This document shows, piece by piece, positions 51,007 to 60,774 of a stretch of DNA of 64,000 nt. Source of the stretch: Flavobacterium cerinum (GTDB lineage Bacteria > Bacteroidota > Bacteroidia > Flavobacteriales > Flavobacteriaceae); contig NZ_SBII01000013.1 of NCBI RefSeq assembly GCF_004028155.1, positions 62,001 through 126,000 on the forward strand, written 5' to 3'. The notes under the pieces were generated by a model. That model was not told the origin of the DNA. It saw only the letters and a program-made list of their open reading frames with translations, and did not search any database. The position numbers and the translations under genes were made by a program. Every line of letters starts with the position of its first letter. Positions within the stretch are counted from its first letter, which is position 1.

Positions 51007-52788
51007 TTATTTGTCAGAGTCTTTATAGATCTTAACATATAAAGCCTGATATTTTTCTTTGATAGCTTTACGTTTCAGTTTTAGGGTAGGGGTCATTTCC
51101 CCACCGTCTACACTCCAAACATCGGGCGTAATTTCAAATTGTTTAATTTGCTCCCAATGTCCAAACTTTTTGTTAAGCCCGTCAATTTCTTCCTGTATCC
51201 TGTCATGTACTTCTTTGTTATCGGCAATTTCCTGGTTCGATCCCAGTGTTAAGCCTTTACGGGAAGCCCATTGTTTTACAAAATCAAAGTCAGGCTGGAT
51301 AAAGGCAGCCGGCATTTTTTCGCCATCGCCAATTACCATGATCTGCTCTATAAAACGCGATTGTTTCATAGCATTTTCAAGAAGCTGAGGTGCTACATAT
51401 TTACCTCCTGATGTTTTAAAGATCTCTTTTTTCCTGTCGGTAATTTTAAGGAAACCGTCACTGTCTATAATACCAATATCGCCGGTATGGAAATACCCGT
51501 CTTTAAGCACCTCGTCTGTTTTTTCTTTATCATTAAGGTAACCCATCATTATGTTAGGCCCTTTACAAAGTATCTCGCCGTCTTCACCAATTTTTACTTC
51601 AACGCCGTTTAATGGTTTTCCTACAGTACCTATTTTAAAACCTCCGTTACGCTGATCGTTAACAGCAATTACGGGAGAGGTTTCAGTCAGTCCGTAACCT
51701 TCCATAACCGGAATTTCAGCAGCTGCAAATACTCTTGCAAGCCTTGGCTGTATAGCCGCACTGCCCGATACCATTAAACCTAAATTGCCACCCAGTCCTG
51801 CTTTCCATTTAGAGAAGATAAGCTTACGGGCAATCCATAATTTAAATTCATACCAGCCTCCGTTAGCACCATAAGGCTCGTATTCAAGTCCCACATCTAC
51901 AGCCCAGAAAAACAATTTTTTCTTGATCCCTGTAAGTTCAGATCCCTTAGCAATAATCTTATCATATACTTTTTCCAGTAATCTTGGTACTGCAGTAATT
52001 ACAAAAGGCTGTGTTTCTTTAATGTTGTCGCTTACTTTTTCGATAGATTCCGCAAAATAAGTAGATACACCATAGTATTGGTACAGGTACAATATCATAC
52101 GTTCATAGATATGGCATATCGGCAGGAAACTTAATGCTTTTTTGTTTCCGGCTTCAAAAGGTACCCTTTCGGCACTCATCAGGACATCCGAAACAATATT
52201 TTTATGAGAAAGCATTACACCTTTTGGTCTTCCGGTTGTACCGGATGTATAGATAACCGTTGCCAGTTCGTCTTCGGTAATGCTGTCTTTTATGCTGTCT
52301 ACTTCGGCCTGGTTGCTTGTGTCTGCACCCAGTTCTATTATCTCGCTCCAGTTTTTACAGCCTGAAACCTGGTTAAACGAATAAATTTCTTTCAGGTTAG
52401 GAAGATTACCCTTTACAGACATAATCTTTTTGTACAGCTCTTCGTCAGAGATAATACAATAAGTAGATTCTGAATGTGTTAGTATAAATTCATAATCTTC
52501 TTCGCTAATAGTAGGATATACTGGTACGTTTTGTGCACCTATCTGTAAAATACCAATATCACATATATGCCACTCGGTTCGGTTGTTCGATGATATAACA
52601 GCGATCCTGTCATTCTTCTTAACACCAAGGCGAAGGAGTCCACGCGAAAAAGCATTTGCCTTATCAATATATTCCTGCGTTGAGGTCTTTATCCATTTAT
52701 CTCCATACTTAGTAACCAACGCATCAGGCAGGTTATGATTTTGTAATTGGTGGTATGGAAAATCGAATAGGCGTTTTATAGTAGTCAT
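51007..52788 (-). CDS. Long-chain fatty acid-CoA ligase (FadD-like)
   Basis: The 593-residue AMP-forming ligase activates fatty acids for beta-oxidation or lipid synthesis. It has the AMP-binding P-loop VIYTSGTTGRPKGVMLSH, the adenine motif VMEGYGLTETSPVIA, GYFHTGDIGIIDSDGFLKITDRKKE, and the catalytic Lys region near the end (MTPTLKLKRKAIKEKY). The length and the VLACS/FadD15-like C-terminus fit long-chain ligases of the FadD15 type. It is a single gene, divergent from the LTA-synthase-like gene. Confidence 0.95.
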   Translation of the reverse strand: MTTIKRLFDFPYHQLQNHNLPDALVTKYGDKWIKTSTQEYIDKANAFSRGLLRLGVKKNDRIAVISSNNRTEWHICDIGILQIGAQNVPVYPTISEEDYEFILTHSESTYCIISDEELYKKIMSVKGNLPNLKEIYSFNQVSGCKNWSEIIELGADTSNQAEVDSIKDSITEDELATVIYTSGTTGRPKGVMLSHKNIVSDVLMSAERVPFEAGNKKALSFLPICHIYERMILYLYQYYGVSTYFAESIEKVSDNIKETQPFVITAVPRLLEKVYDKIIAKGSELTGIKKKLFFWAVDVGLEYEPYGANGGWYEFKLWIARKLIFSKWKAGLGGNLGLMVSGSAAIQPRLARVFAAAEIPVMEGYGLTETSPVIAVNDQRNGGFKIGTVGKPLNGVEVKIGEDGEILCKGPNIMMGYLNDKEKTDEVLKDGYFHTGDIGIIDSDGFLKITDRKKEIFKTSGGKYVAPQLLENAMKQSRFIEQIMVIGDGEKMPAAFIQPDFDFVKQWASRKGLTLGSNQEIADNKEVHDRIQEEIDGLNKKFGHWEQIKQFEITPDVWSVDGGEMTPTLKLKRKAIKEKYQALYVKIYKDSDK

Positions 52789-52925
52789 AGGTGGTATATC
52801 GTTTATATCTGCAAATTATGAAAAAAATATATATGAACACTTAAAGTTGTAAATAATTGAAAATTAAAATCCTAAATTTAGTAATTTAGCGCCTTTGTTA
52901 CTTTTTTAAAAAATACCCACTCTTA

Positions 52926-54851
52926 ATGAATACTATTTTCCGCGTTCAGGAATATAAAGCACTGGCTTACAGATTGCTTTTGGCTTATGTGTTTTATTTT
53001 ATAGTAAGAGTCCTTTTTCTTACTTATAACTACAGCCTGCTTGATGTTACTTCTGTGTCTGAGTTTTTTAGCCTGTACTATCACGGTCTGGCATTCGATA
53101 CAACGGCTATCTTATATGTAAATCTTCTTTTTATCTTTTTCTCGGTTATTCCGGTAGTTATAAATACCCGTAAAGGATACCAAAAATTCCTTATGTGGCT
53201 GTATTTTATAACCAACCTTATAGCATATGCCACAAATTTTATCGATTTTATATATTATAAATATATCTACAGCCGTACAACCATAGCGGTTATAGATGTA
53301 GTTAAGAATGAGAACAATAAAGGAAGCATGTTCTTCCGTTTTATGCTAAGCTACTGGCATGTATTTACATTGTTTATAGTGCTTGCCTTTCTTTGGATAT
53401 TCCTTTATAAAAGGGTTAAGGTTCAGGAAACAGAGAAGCCTAATAATCTGGTAAAATATTTTCTTACTTCTGCCGCTGCTTTTGCGGTTATCGGTCTAAT
53501 GATCGTTGGAGGTATACGCGGCGATTTTAAATACAGTACACGACCTATAAATATTATTGACGCAAACCGCCATGTAACTAAGGTGCAGCACGGTGACGTA
53601 GTTTTAAATACTCCTTTTGCGATTATAAGGACCATAGGTAAAACAAGTTTTAAAAAGGTTCATTTTGTAGACGAACAAGTGGTTGTCGATAATTTCCAAC
53701 CTATTAAGCATTATACAAATCATCCTAAGACTACACCAAACATTGTACTTATCATTACTGAAAGTATGGGACGTGAATATTGGGGATGTCTTAATAAAGG
53801 AAAAAACATTCCTGGGTACGAAGGTTATACGCCATTCCTGGATTCACTGGCGCAGCACAGCCTTATTTTTGATAACAGCTATGCTAACGGTAGTAAATCA
53901 ATTCACGGTATGTCATCTGTATTAGCAGGTATACCATCGTTTAAAGATGCTTTTACATCATCACCTTATCCAAAACAAAAGATCCAGTCATTGGTTTCTA
54001 CCTTAAAAGAAATGGGATATGATACTTCATTCTACCATGGTGCGCCAAACGGATCAATGGGCTTCCTTGGTTTTGGGAACATTCTTGGTTTCGATCATTA
54101 TTATGGTAAGACAGAATATAACAATGATGCGGATTTCGACGGATCATGGGGTATCTGGGACGAACCTTTCATGCAGTTCATGAAGTCTACTTTTGATGAA
54201 AAAAAACAGCCTTTCTTTGGCACGATATTTACAGTATCCTCACACGAACCTTATGTAGTGCCTGAGAAGTATAAAGGTAAATTTCCTAAAGGGAAAGTGC
54301 CTATGAATCAGGTTGTAGGATATACAGATTATGCCTTTAAAAAGTTCTTTGAAGCTGCCAGCAAAACCGATTGGTATAAAAATACCATATTCATAATCAC
54401 GTCAGACCACAGTAACCAGATCGCTTATGACGAGTACCGAAAAGTAGTGAACAGGCATGCCACACCATTGCTTATCTTTAAGCCAGATGGAAGTATGAAA
54501 GGTGTTAATCACGAACTTTCCCAGCAGATAGATATTTATCCAACGGTACTGGACATGATAGGTTACGACAAGCCATTTATGAGCTGGGGTAGAAGCCTGG
54601 TTGGCGGAGATAAAATAAAACCGTATGCAATCAGTTATTATGGTAACCAATACATGTTCCAACAGGGCAATTATATCTGTGCTTTTGACGGAAGGGATGT
54701 CGTAGGATTCTATGATATAAACGACAAAGGACTTGAGCATAACCTTATCAGTAAGAAGAATAAGGAAATGGAGCAGGTAGAGATTGCTTGTAAAGCATTC
54801 CTGCAGGATTATTTTGAGAGGATTATAGATAAAAAATTATACAGCAAATAA
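52926..54851 (+). CDS. LTA-synthase-family sulfatase-fold membrane protein
   Basis: The 641-residue protein has five N-terminal membrane helices (1-170) and a periplasmic alkaline phosphatase/sulfatase-fold domain (about 250-620). The domain has PNIVLIITESMGREYWG (metal-binding Glu), nucleophile candidate Ser325 in ANGSKSIHGMSSVLAGIPS, TVSSHEPYVVP and IFIITSDHSNQ (metal His/Asp). Family members transfer phosphoglycerol or phosphoethanolamine groups to glycolipids. Gram-negative Bacteroidetes have no lipoteichoic acid, so the substrate here is probably an envelope lipid, but it is not known. It overlaps the next gene by 1 base (TAATG). Confidence 0.9.
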   Translation: MNTIFRVQEYKALAYRLLLAYVFYFIVRVLFLTYNYSLLDVTSVSEFFSLYYHGLAFDTTAILYVNLLFIFFSVIPVVINTRKGYQKFLMWLYFITNLIAYATNFIDFIYYKYIYSRTTIAVIDVVKNENNKGSMFFRFMLSYWHVFTLFIVLAFLWIFLYKRVKVQETEKPNNLVKYFLTSAAAFAVIGLMIVGGIRGDFKYSTRPINIIDANRHVTKVQHGDVVLNTPFAIIRTIGKTSFKKVHFVDEQVVVDNFQPIKHYTNHPKTTPNIVLIITESMGREYWGCLNKGKNIPGYEGYTPFLDSLAQHSLIFDNSYANGSKSIHGMSSVLAGIPSFKDAFTSSPYPKQKIQSLVSTLKEMGYDTSFYHGAPNGSMGFLGFGNILGFDHYYGKTEYNNDADFDGSWGIWDEPFMQFMKSTFDEKKQPFFGTIFTVSSHEPYVVPEKYKGKFPKGKVPMNQVVGYTDYAFKKFFEAASKTDWYKNTIFIITSDHSNQIAYDEYRKVVNRHATPLLIFKPDGSMKGVNHELSQQIDIYPTVLDMIGYDKPFMSWGRSLVGGDKIKPYAISYYGNQYMFQQGNYICAFDGRDVVGFYDINDKGLEHNLISKKNKEMEQVEIACKAFLQDYFERIIDKKLYSK

Positions 54852-55432
54852 TGAAAAAGATTCTAATTGTATTAGGAGTAGTAGCGCTAATAGGTATAGG
54901 TAAATATGTTTATGATGTAAATATAGATCACAACTTTGAGCCAATAAGCGAAGGAAAAGTATACAAATCGGGTACTATACCACCGGATGAATTACCGGAG
55001 TACATCAAGAAATACAAGATTAAAAGTGTGGTAGATCTTAGAAGGCCGGGGACAGGAGACCTTGTAAACAATCCTGAAGTAAACCCTGAACTGGTAGCCG
55101 AAAAAGCAGCAGTAGAAAGCGTTCCGGGAGCGAAGTATTTTGATGTAGGCTCTGAACAAATACCAGATCAGGCAACGCTTGACAAGTTCTATGCGGTTAT
55201 GGACAATCCTGATAACTATCCTGTACTGGTACATTGCTACCACGGAGAGGGAAGGGCACCGTTGTTTGGAGCGATCTACAAAATGGAATATGAAAAAATA
55301 CCAAACGAGCAGGCACGTGAAGAAGCCCGTTGGTTTGTAGGACTGAGTCCTTTTGCTGCAAGTAAGAAAAAAGGACAGTTTGTGCTGAACTATAAAACAA
55401 GAGAACAAAAAGCTGCTGAGAAAAACAAGTAA
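54851..55432 (+). CDS. Tyrosine/dual-specificity phosphatase-like protein
   Basis: The 193-residue protein has an N-terminal membrane anchor (ILIVLGVVALIGIGKYVY) and a phosphatase domain. The domain has SVVDLRRPGTGDL near residue 58 and the P-loop VLVHCYHGEGRAPL, giving nucleophile Cys129 and Arg135 (HCx5R). The topology suggests a domain in the periplasm. It is translationally coupled to the LTA-synthase-like gene. A phosphatase acting on a lipid, sugar or other envelope phosphate in the same pathway is plausible; the anchor and coupling favour this over cytoplasmic protein dephosphorylation. Confidence 0.85.
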   Translation: MKKILIVLGVVALIGIGKYVYDVNIDHNFEPISEGKVYKSGTIPPDELPEYIKKYKIKSVVDLRRPGTGDLVNNPEVNPELVAEKAAVESVPGAKYFDVGSEQIPDQATLDKFYAVMDNPDNYPVLVHCYHGEGRAPLFGAIYKMEYEKIPNEQAREEARWFVGLSPFAASKKKGQFVLNYKTREQKAAEKNK

Positions 55433-55448
55433 GCTTTTCTATTATACA

Positions 55449-55483
55449 CGAAACGTCCCGCCAATAGCGGGACGTTTTTTTGT
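55449..55483 (+). terminator. Intrinsic terminator of the LTA-synthase-like operon
   Basis: AAACGTCCCGC / GCGGGACGTTT is an 11-bp stem followed by seven T residues. Confidence 0.9.
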
Positions 55484-55626
55484 TTAATAAACAAAAAATA
55501 GACTAAAAAAAGCTTAACATTTTTATAATCTGACATGCCTGTTTACAGTGTTTCACAAAATATTAAGTTAAGCAAAAATGTATATATTTACCCTTTTTAG
55601 ATTCTCTTTGTATCAATCAAAATGCT

Positions 55627-56592
55627 ATGATTTTGAAAAGACTTTTTTTATTAGCAATCTTGTTTTGCTTAACTTCCTGTGCGACCATTTTTAACAGGAA
55701 AGAGTATAAACTAAAAATATCCTCTACTACTGCAAACGTTAGGGCTAAAGTATACGATAGTGTATACAGGCTTCCTGCAGATGTTAGTGTTAAACGATCT
55801 AAAGCCGATTTAAAAGTAACCCTGATTACCGATTCTTTAAGTAGGGAATTAATAGTGAAGCCAAGGCTCAGTCCACAGTTTTGCTGGGGGAATATGACCT
55901 TCTTATCCCTAATGCCGGTAGGGTATCTTACTGATCTTACCAATCCCAAAAGATTTTATTACGGAAAAGAACTACTACTTAATGAGCATGATACTATCAG
56001 TACTATTGGTAAGAAAAGGGGCGGATTAAAAGCATATTTTAAAAGGCGTTATCCTACAGCAAAAGGGCAATTCAATCTGGTGTTGTCAGTACCTTATGCA
56101 AACCTTTTTTATATGCAGCCGCATAACGAACGGGCTAAAACATTGGGAGGTTTTTTGGGCGCTTCTTTAGGGGCAGAATATTATTATAAAGAGAATAAAT
56201 ATGCAAAGTTCACAGCGGCAGCTTCAATTAACTTTATAGCGCCTGTACCCGCTCCGGCCAGCTATGATGGCCCTACAGAATTTGCTTCGGCCTATAATTT
56301 TACGTTAACCGATAATTATAAGCTGAGTCGTTTTACTTTAGGTTACGGACTGAATTATGGAATTTACCAATGGCGGTTAACAAATAATGAATATAGGTTA
56401 ACGCGTAATGAAGAACCGCGTACCAAGATCAATCATGGCATTGGAATAGCTACAAACGCGTATTATCAGTTTAGCAGGTCCTTTTTTGTGGGTGTGATCT
56501 ATAATCCAACTTTTATTACTACATATCCTAAAACGGAATTCAATTACCAGCACGTAATAAGCCTGGACTTTTTATGGAAAATAAAATTATAG
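55627..56592 (+). CDS. Lipoprotein with beta-rich C-terminal domain, 321 aa
   Basis: A lipobox (LFCLTSC, Cys18) begins the protein. The N-terminal part (KLKISSTTANVRAKVYDSVY, PADVSVKRSKADLKVTLITD) looks like a PEGA-type beta domain. The C-terminal half has many alternating amphipathic strands (QFNLVLSVPYANLFYMQPHN, GGFLGASLGAEYYYKENKYA, FTLGYGLNYGIYQW) ending in an aromatic/Leu residue (VISLDFLWKIKL), reminiscent of outer-membrane beta-barrel segments. I do not recognise a family. It is probably surface or outer-membrane associated. Confidence 0.7.
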   Translation: MILKRLFLLAILFCLTSCATIFNRKEYKLKISSTTANVRAKVYDSVYRLPADVSVKRSKADLKVTLITDSLSRELIVKPRLSPQFCWGNMTFLSLMPVGYLTDLTNPKRFYYGKELLLNEHDTISTIGKKRGGLKAYFKRRYPTAKGQFNLVLSVPYANLFYMQPHNERAKTLGGFLGASLGAEYYYKENKYAKFTAAASINFIAPVPAPASYDGPTEFASAYNFTLTDNYKLSRFTLGYGLNYGIYQWRLTNNEYRLTRNEEPRTKINHGIGIATNAYYQFSRSFFVGVIYNPTFITTYPKTEFNYQHVISLDFLWKIKL

Positions 56593-56628
56593 TTTTAGAA
56601 GCAAGAACAGGCTTATTTAATTCAGTCT

Positions 56629-56817
56629 TTACCTTACAAGGGAAAAGAACAAAAAGAGTAGTATTGCCACGATCATAATAATACTCCTGAATGTAAATAT
56701 TTTACTGTTACGCGAGTTATTATTTGCTGCCCACAACTGTTTTCTACTTAGTTTGATGCCTAATAGCAAGGTAAGAAAGAAAACAATAATTATGATGAGA
56801 GCAAATTTGTAGAGCAT
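56629..56817 (-). CDS. Small two-helix membrane protein, 62 aa
   Basis: Two hydrophobic helices (YKFALIIIIVFFLTLLLGI and IIMIVAILLFLFFSLV) are separated by a polar, basic loop (KLSRKQLWAANNNSRNSK). I recognise no family. Both ends of the frame are tidy and it converges with the lipoprotein gene. It is plausible as a real gene but has no other support. Confidence 0.55.
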   Translation of the reverse strand: MLYKFALIIIIVFFLTLLLGIKLSRKQLWAANNNSRNSKIFTFRSIIMIVAILLFLFFSLVR

Positions 56818-56892
56818 GGTATTGTGGAAGGATGTTATTCGATATCCATTGCAAATATAGAAAATGCCGGAGTTATAATAACTTCTGTTTAT

Positions 56893-56922
56893 AAAAAACG
56901 CCCCACATTTCTGTGAGGCGTC
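56893..56922 (-). terminator. Intrinsic terminator of purL (imperfect stem)
   Basis: On the minus strand ACGCCTCACA / TGTGGGGCGT with one mismatch is followed by six T residues, about 50 bases past the purL stop. Confidence 0.75.
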
Positions 56923-56944
56923 AGCTTTATAGTGAGGTAATTTT

Positions 56945-56978
56945 CAAATCATCAAATTACCAAATCATCAAATTTATC
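56945..56978. repeat. Short tandem repeat overlapping the purL stop
   Basis: CAAATCATCAAATTAC (56945-56960) is followed directly by CAAATCATCAAATTTA (56961-56976), two copies of a 16-base unit. The second copy runs a few bases into the purL end. Confidence 0.6.
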
Positions 56979-59900
56979 GTTTCTCAACCCATTTACGAGC
57001 GTTAACAAACGCTTCATGCCAAGGCGAAACTTCATCGTTACGTCCTTCAGGGTAGTAAGCCCAGTTCCACTGGAACATAGAACGCTCAATGTGCGGCATC
57101 ATTACTAAGTGGCGGCCATCATTGCTGCTCATCATTGCAACATCAAAATGGGAACCGTTAGGGTTAGCAGGATAACCTTCATAACCGTATTTAGCAACGA
57201 TACTGTATTTGTCTTCACTGTAAGGAAGTTCAAAACGTCCTTCACCGTGAGATATCCATACACCCAGTGTGCTGCCTGCTAATGTAGATAGCATAACTGA
57301 GTCATTTTCCTGTACTTTAACCGATGTAAAGCCACTTTCATGTTTTTTACTATGGTTGTGTTGCATTCTTGGTTTTTCTTCGTGTTCAGGGTTTATAAGG
57401 CCTAACTCAATGAATAACTGGCATCCGTTACAGATACCTACAGATAATGTATCTTCTCTTTTAAAGAAGTTCTCTAATGCAGTCTTAGCTTTTTCGTTAT
57501 AAAGGAAAGCACCAGCCCATCCTTTAGCCGAACCAAGAACGTCTGAGTTAGAGAATCCACCTACAGCTCCAATAAATTGGATATCTTCCAGCGTTTCACG
57601 GCCAGAGATAAGGTCGGTCATGTGAACGTCTTTTACATCAAAACCGGCAAGGTACATGGCGTTTGCCATTTCACGCTCAGAGTTACTGCCTTTCTCACGG
57701 ATAATAGCAGCTTTTGGTCTTGGCTTAGACGGATCGATAACTACTTTCTTACCATCAAAATGAGATGGGAAAGTATATTGTAACGGTTGGTTTTTATAGT
57801 TGTTAAAACGCTCTGCCGCTTTTACTTTACCAGATTGTTTTTGGTCTAACAGGTAAGATGTTTTAAACCATGTGTCTCTTGTTTCTATAACATCAAAAGA
57901 AAGATTAGCAGCACCGTTTTTCACAGTAACTGTGTTTCCTTCTTTAGGACCACCTATAAGTGTAAAGGCTACATTGTTTTTAGTAAGGTCTGCTTCGATA
58001 GATGCATCTGCCTGAATAACGATAGCAATGTTCTCAGCAAATAATGCTTTGATAGTATCTGCTTCGTTAAGAGCAGTAAGATCGTAAGCAGCACCAAGGT
58101 TAACTTCGGCAAAGCTCATTTCAAGAAGTGTAGTTATTAAACCACCGCTTCCTATATCGTGACCAGCAGCAATTTTATCTGCTTTAATTAAGTCCTGGAT
58201 TACATTGAAGGTGTTTTTAAATGCAGCACCATCTTTAATTGTTGGCACTTCGTTACCCACTTTATTCAATACCTGAGCAAAAGAAGATCCACCCAGTTTA
58301 AAAGTATCACCTGAAAGGTTGATGTGGTAAATGTTACCCCCATTTCTTTTTAATACAGGTTCAACTACTTTTCTGATGTCGGTACAGTTACCAGCAGCCG
58401 ATATAATTACAGTACCCGGAGCGATAACATCGCCGTTAGGGTATTTTTGTTTCATTGAAAGTGAATCTTTACCCGTTGGGATATTGATTCCAAGCTCTAT
58501 CGCAAAATCAGAACAGCCTTGTACAGCTTCGTATAATCTTGCATCTTCGCCTTCATTTTTACAAGCCCACATCCAGTTTGCCGAAAGCGACACACCTTTG
58601 ATACCATCTTTCATTGGTGCCCAGATAATGTTGCTTAATGCTTCACCGATAGCTGTACGGCTACCCGCAACAGGATCGATAAGTGCTGCAACGGGAGAGT
58701 GTCCTATAGTTGTAGCAACACCTTCTTTACCTGCATAGTCAAGTGCCATAACACCTACGTTGTTTAACGGAAGTTGTATTGGTCCTGCAGTTTGTTGTTT
58801 TGCAACTTTACCACCTACACAGCGGTCTACTTTGTTTGTAAGCCAGTCTTTACAGGCTACGGCTTCTAACTGAAGTACCTGGTTAAGGTAATCGTGTACT
58901 TTTTCCTGAGAATACTCTGGATTGGCATAGTTAGCTGCTATAGTCTTATCTGCCATGATCGTTTTTGGCGAACTGCCAAACATATCTTCAAGAGCAAAAT
59001 CCATTGGTTTAGCACCTGTGGTAGCCGACTCAAAAGTAAATCTGTGGTTTCCTGTAACATCACCCACTTCATACATTGGTGAACGCTCACGATCAGCAAT
59101 ACGTTTTAGGGTGTCAATATCTTTTTGGCCGATCACAAGACCCATACGTTCCTGAGATTCGTTACCAATTATTTCTTTGGCCGAAAGGGTAGGGTCACCC
59201 ACCGGTAGTTTATCAAGATCAATTTTACCACCAGTTTCTTCAACAAGTTCAGAAAGGCAGTTTAAGTGTCCGCCTGCACCGTGATCGTGAATAGAAACGA
59301 TAGGGTTGTTGTCGCTTTCTACTAATCCACGGATAGCATTAGCAGCACGCTTTTGCATTTCAGGGTTAGAACGCTGTATTGCATTAAGCTCAATACCCGA
59401 GTTGAAAGCACCGGTATCTGCAGATGAAACGGCAGCACCACCCATACCAATACGGTAATTCTCACCACCAAGTATTACGATCTTATCTCCGGTTTGCGGT
59501 TTTTGTTTTTTAGACTGCTCTTCTTTACCATAACCGATACCTCCTGCAAGCATGATCACTTTGTCAAAGCCCAGTTTGCGGGCATCTTCTTCGTGTTCAA
59601 AAGTAAGTACAGATCCAGTTATAAGCGGCTGTCCGAATTTGTTCCCAAAGTCAGATGCACCGTTAGAAGCTTTTATAAGAATGTCCATCGGAGTTTGGTA
59701 TAACCATTTCCTTTCGTCCATTCCATCTTCCCAAGGGCGGTTTTCTTCCAGTCTTGAATACGATGTCATATACACAGCCGTACCTGCAAGCGGTAAGGAT
59801 CCCTGTCCGCCGGCAAGCCTGTCACGAATTTCACCACCAGAGCCTGTAGCAGCGCCGTTAAAAGGTTCTACAGTAGTAGGGAAGTTGTGTGTTTCTGCTT

Positions 59901-60633
59901 TTATAGAGATAACAGAATCAAATTCTTTTAGCTCATAAAAATCAGGTTTGTCTGCTGTTTTAGGAGCAAACTGCTGTACACGTGGGCCTTTTACAAAAGC
60001 CACATTATCTTTATATGCCGAAACAATATCATTAGGATTTTCGGCAGCTGTTTTTTTGATCAGTTTAAATAGGGAAGAAGGTTTCTCTTCGCCATCAATA
60101 ACAAACGTGCCGTTAAATATCTTGTGGCGGCAGTGTTCTGAGTTTACTTGAGAGAATCCAAATACTTCAGAGTCGGTCAGTTTTCTGCCCAGTTTCTCAG
60201 AAAGATTGTTTAGGTACTCTACTTCTTCAGGATTAAGAGCCAATCCTTCCTGAGCGTTATAAGCAGCAATGTCGCTTATTTCCAGGATAGGTTCCGGCTG
60301 TATGTTTATGGTATAGATGTCCTGGTTAAGGCCATCGTACTTTTGAGAAAGCATTGGGTCAAATTGAGCTGATGCCTCGTCGGTCTTTTCAAACTCCTCG
60401 ATCCTTACAATACCAGTGATACCCATGTTCTGAGTAATCTCTACGGCATTGGTGCTCCATGGTGTAATCATGGTGGCGCGTGGTCCAACAAAAAAATCCG
60501 TTAGTACGGATTTTTCTATTTTATGCGCGTTTCCAAAAAGCCAGTTTAACTTTGAAATGTCTTCTGCTGAAAGTTCGTTTTGCGATTGTACTGCAAATAC
60601 CGTACTAGTCTGGTTTCCGAAGAAATGAATCAT
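56974..60633 (-). CDS. purL: Phosphoribosylformylglycinamidine synthase (large, single-chain)
   Basis: PurL uses ATP and glutamine to make FGAM in purine synthesis. The 1219-residue protein is the single-chain type that combines PurS-like, PurL and PurQ parts. The synthetase has SQVNSEHCRHKIFNGTF near residue 178, KAETHNFPTTVEPFNGAATG, and IPTGKDSLSMKQKYPNGD. The C-terminal amidotransferase carries VGICNGCQLFIEL with its nucleophile Cys, and the end HIERSMFQWNWAYYPEG. The frame extends to 60663, but those extra codons overlap the promoter; the ATG at 60633 fits the family. Confidence 0.97.
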   Translation of the reverse strand: MIHFFGNQTSTVFAVQSQNELSAEDISKLNWLFGNAHKIEKSVLTDFFVGPRATMITPWSTNAVEITQNMGITGIVRIEEFEKTDEASAQFDPMLSQKYDGLNQDIYTINIQPEPILEISDIAAYNAQEGLALNPEEVEYLNNLSEKLGRKLTDSEVFGFSQVNSEHCRHKIFNGTFVIDGEEKPSSLFKLIKKTAAENPNDIVSAYKDNVAFVKGPRVQQFAPKTADKPDFYELKEFDSVISIKAETHNFPTTVEPFNGAATGSGGEIRDRLAGGQGSLPLAGTAVYMTSYSRLEENRPWEDGMDERKWLYQTPMDILIKASNGASDFGNKFGQPLITGSVLTFEHEEDARKLGFDKVIMLAGGIGYGKEEQSKKQKPQTGDKIVILGGENYRIGMGGAAVSSADTGAFNSGIELNAIQRSNPEMQKRAANAIRGLVESDNNPIVSIHDHGAGGHLNCLSELVEETGGKIDLDKLPVGDPTLSAKEIIGNESQERMGLVIGQKDIDTLKRIADRERSPMYEVGDVTGNHRFTFESATTGAKPMDFALEDMFGSSPKTIMADKTIAANYANPEYSQEKVHDYLNQVLQLEAVACKDWLTNKVDRCVGGKVAKQQTAGPIQLPLNNVGVMALDYAGKEGVATTIGHSPVAALIDPVAGSRTAIGEALSNIIWAPMKDGIKGVSLSANWMWACKNEGEDARLYEAVQGCSDFAIELGINIPTGKDSLSMKQKYPNGDVIAPGTVIISAAGNCTDIRKVVEPVLKRNGGNIYHINLSGDTFKLGGSSFAQVLNKVGNEVPTIKDGAAFKNTFNVIQDLIKADKIAAGHDIGSGGLITTLLEMSFAEVNLGAAYDLTALNEADTIKALFAENIAIVIQADASIEADLTKNNVAFTLIGGPKEGNTVTVKNGAANLSFDVIETRDTWFKTSYLLDQKQSGKVKAAERFNNYKNQPLQYTFPSHFDGKKVVIDPSKPRPKAAIIREKGSNSEREMANAMYLAGFDVKDVHMTDLISGRETLEDIQFIGAVGGFSNSDVLGSAKGWAGAFLYNEKAKTALENFFKREDTLSVGICNGCQLFIELGLINPEHEEKPRMQHNHSKKHESGFTSVKVQENDSVMLSTLAGSTLGVWISHGEGRFELPYSEDKYSIVAKYGYEGYPANPNGSHFDVAMMSSNDGRHLVMMPHIERSMFQWNWAYYPEGRNDEVSPWHEAFVNARKWVEKR

Positions 60634-60660
60634 TACTAATGTAGTTATGTTATGAGTGTG

Positions 60661-60692
60661 CAAAATTAATGTAAAAAAGTAAAACAGGCAAA
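60661..60692 (-). promoter_or_regulatory. purL promoter (TTTG-N20-TAATTTTG)
   Basis: On the minus strand TTTG (60692-60689), a 20-base spacer and the exact -7 box TAATTTTG (60668-60661) precede the ATG at 60633 by 27 bases. Confidence 0.6.
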
Positions 60693-60728
60693 CTTTATCT
60701 GATACTTAAAATGGTGAAACAGATACTA

Positions 60729-60755
60729 AAAAATCCGGCACTAAGGCCGGATTTA
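60729..60755 (-). terminator. Intrinsic terminator of the T9SS beta-propeller gene
   Basis: AAATCCGGC / GCCGGATTT is followed by a T-run on the minus strand, 20 bases after the stop at 60775. Confidence 0.88.
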
Positions 60756-60774
60756 ATTTTACTTAAAACGATAA

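Noticed and set aside
56945..56978. Possible CRISPR-like repeat
   Set aside because: There are only two direct copies with no spacer and no cas genes; it is a simple tandem repeat.
59552..59938. 128-aa plus-strand ORF inside purL
   Set aside because: It is the antisense shadow of the conserved purL coding sequence.
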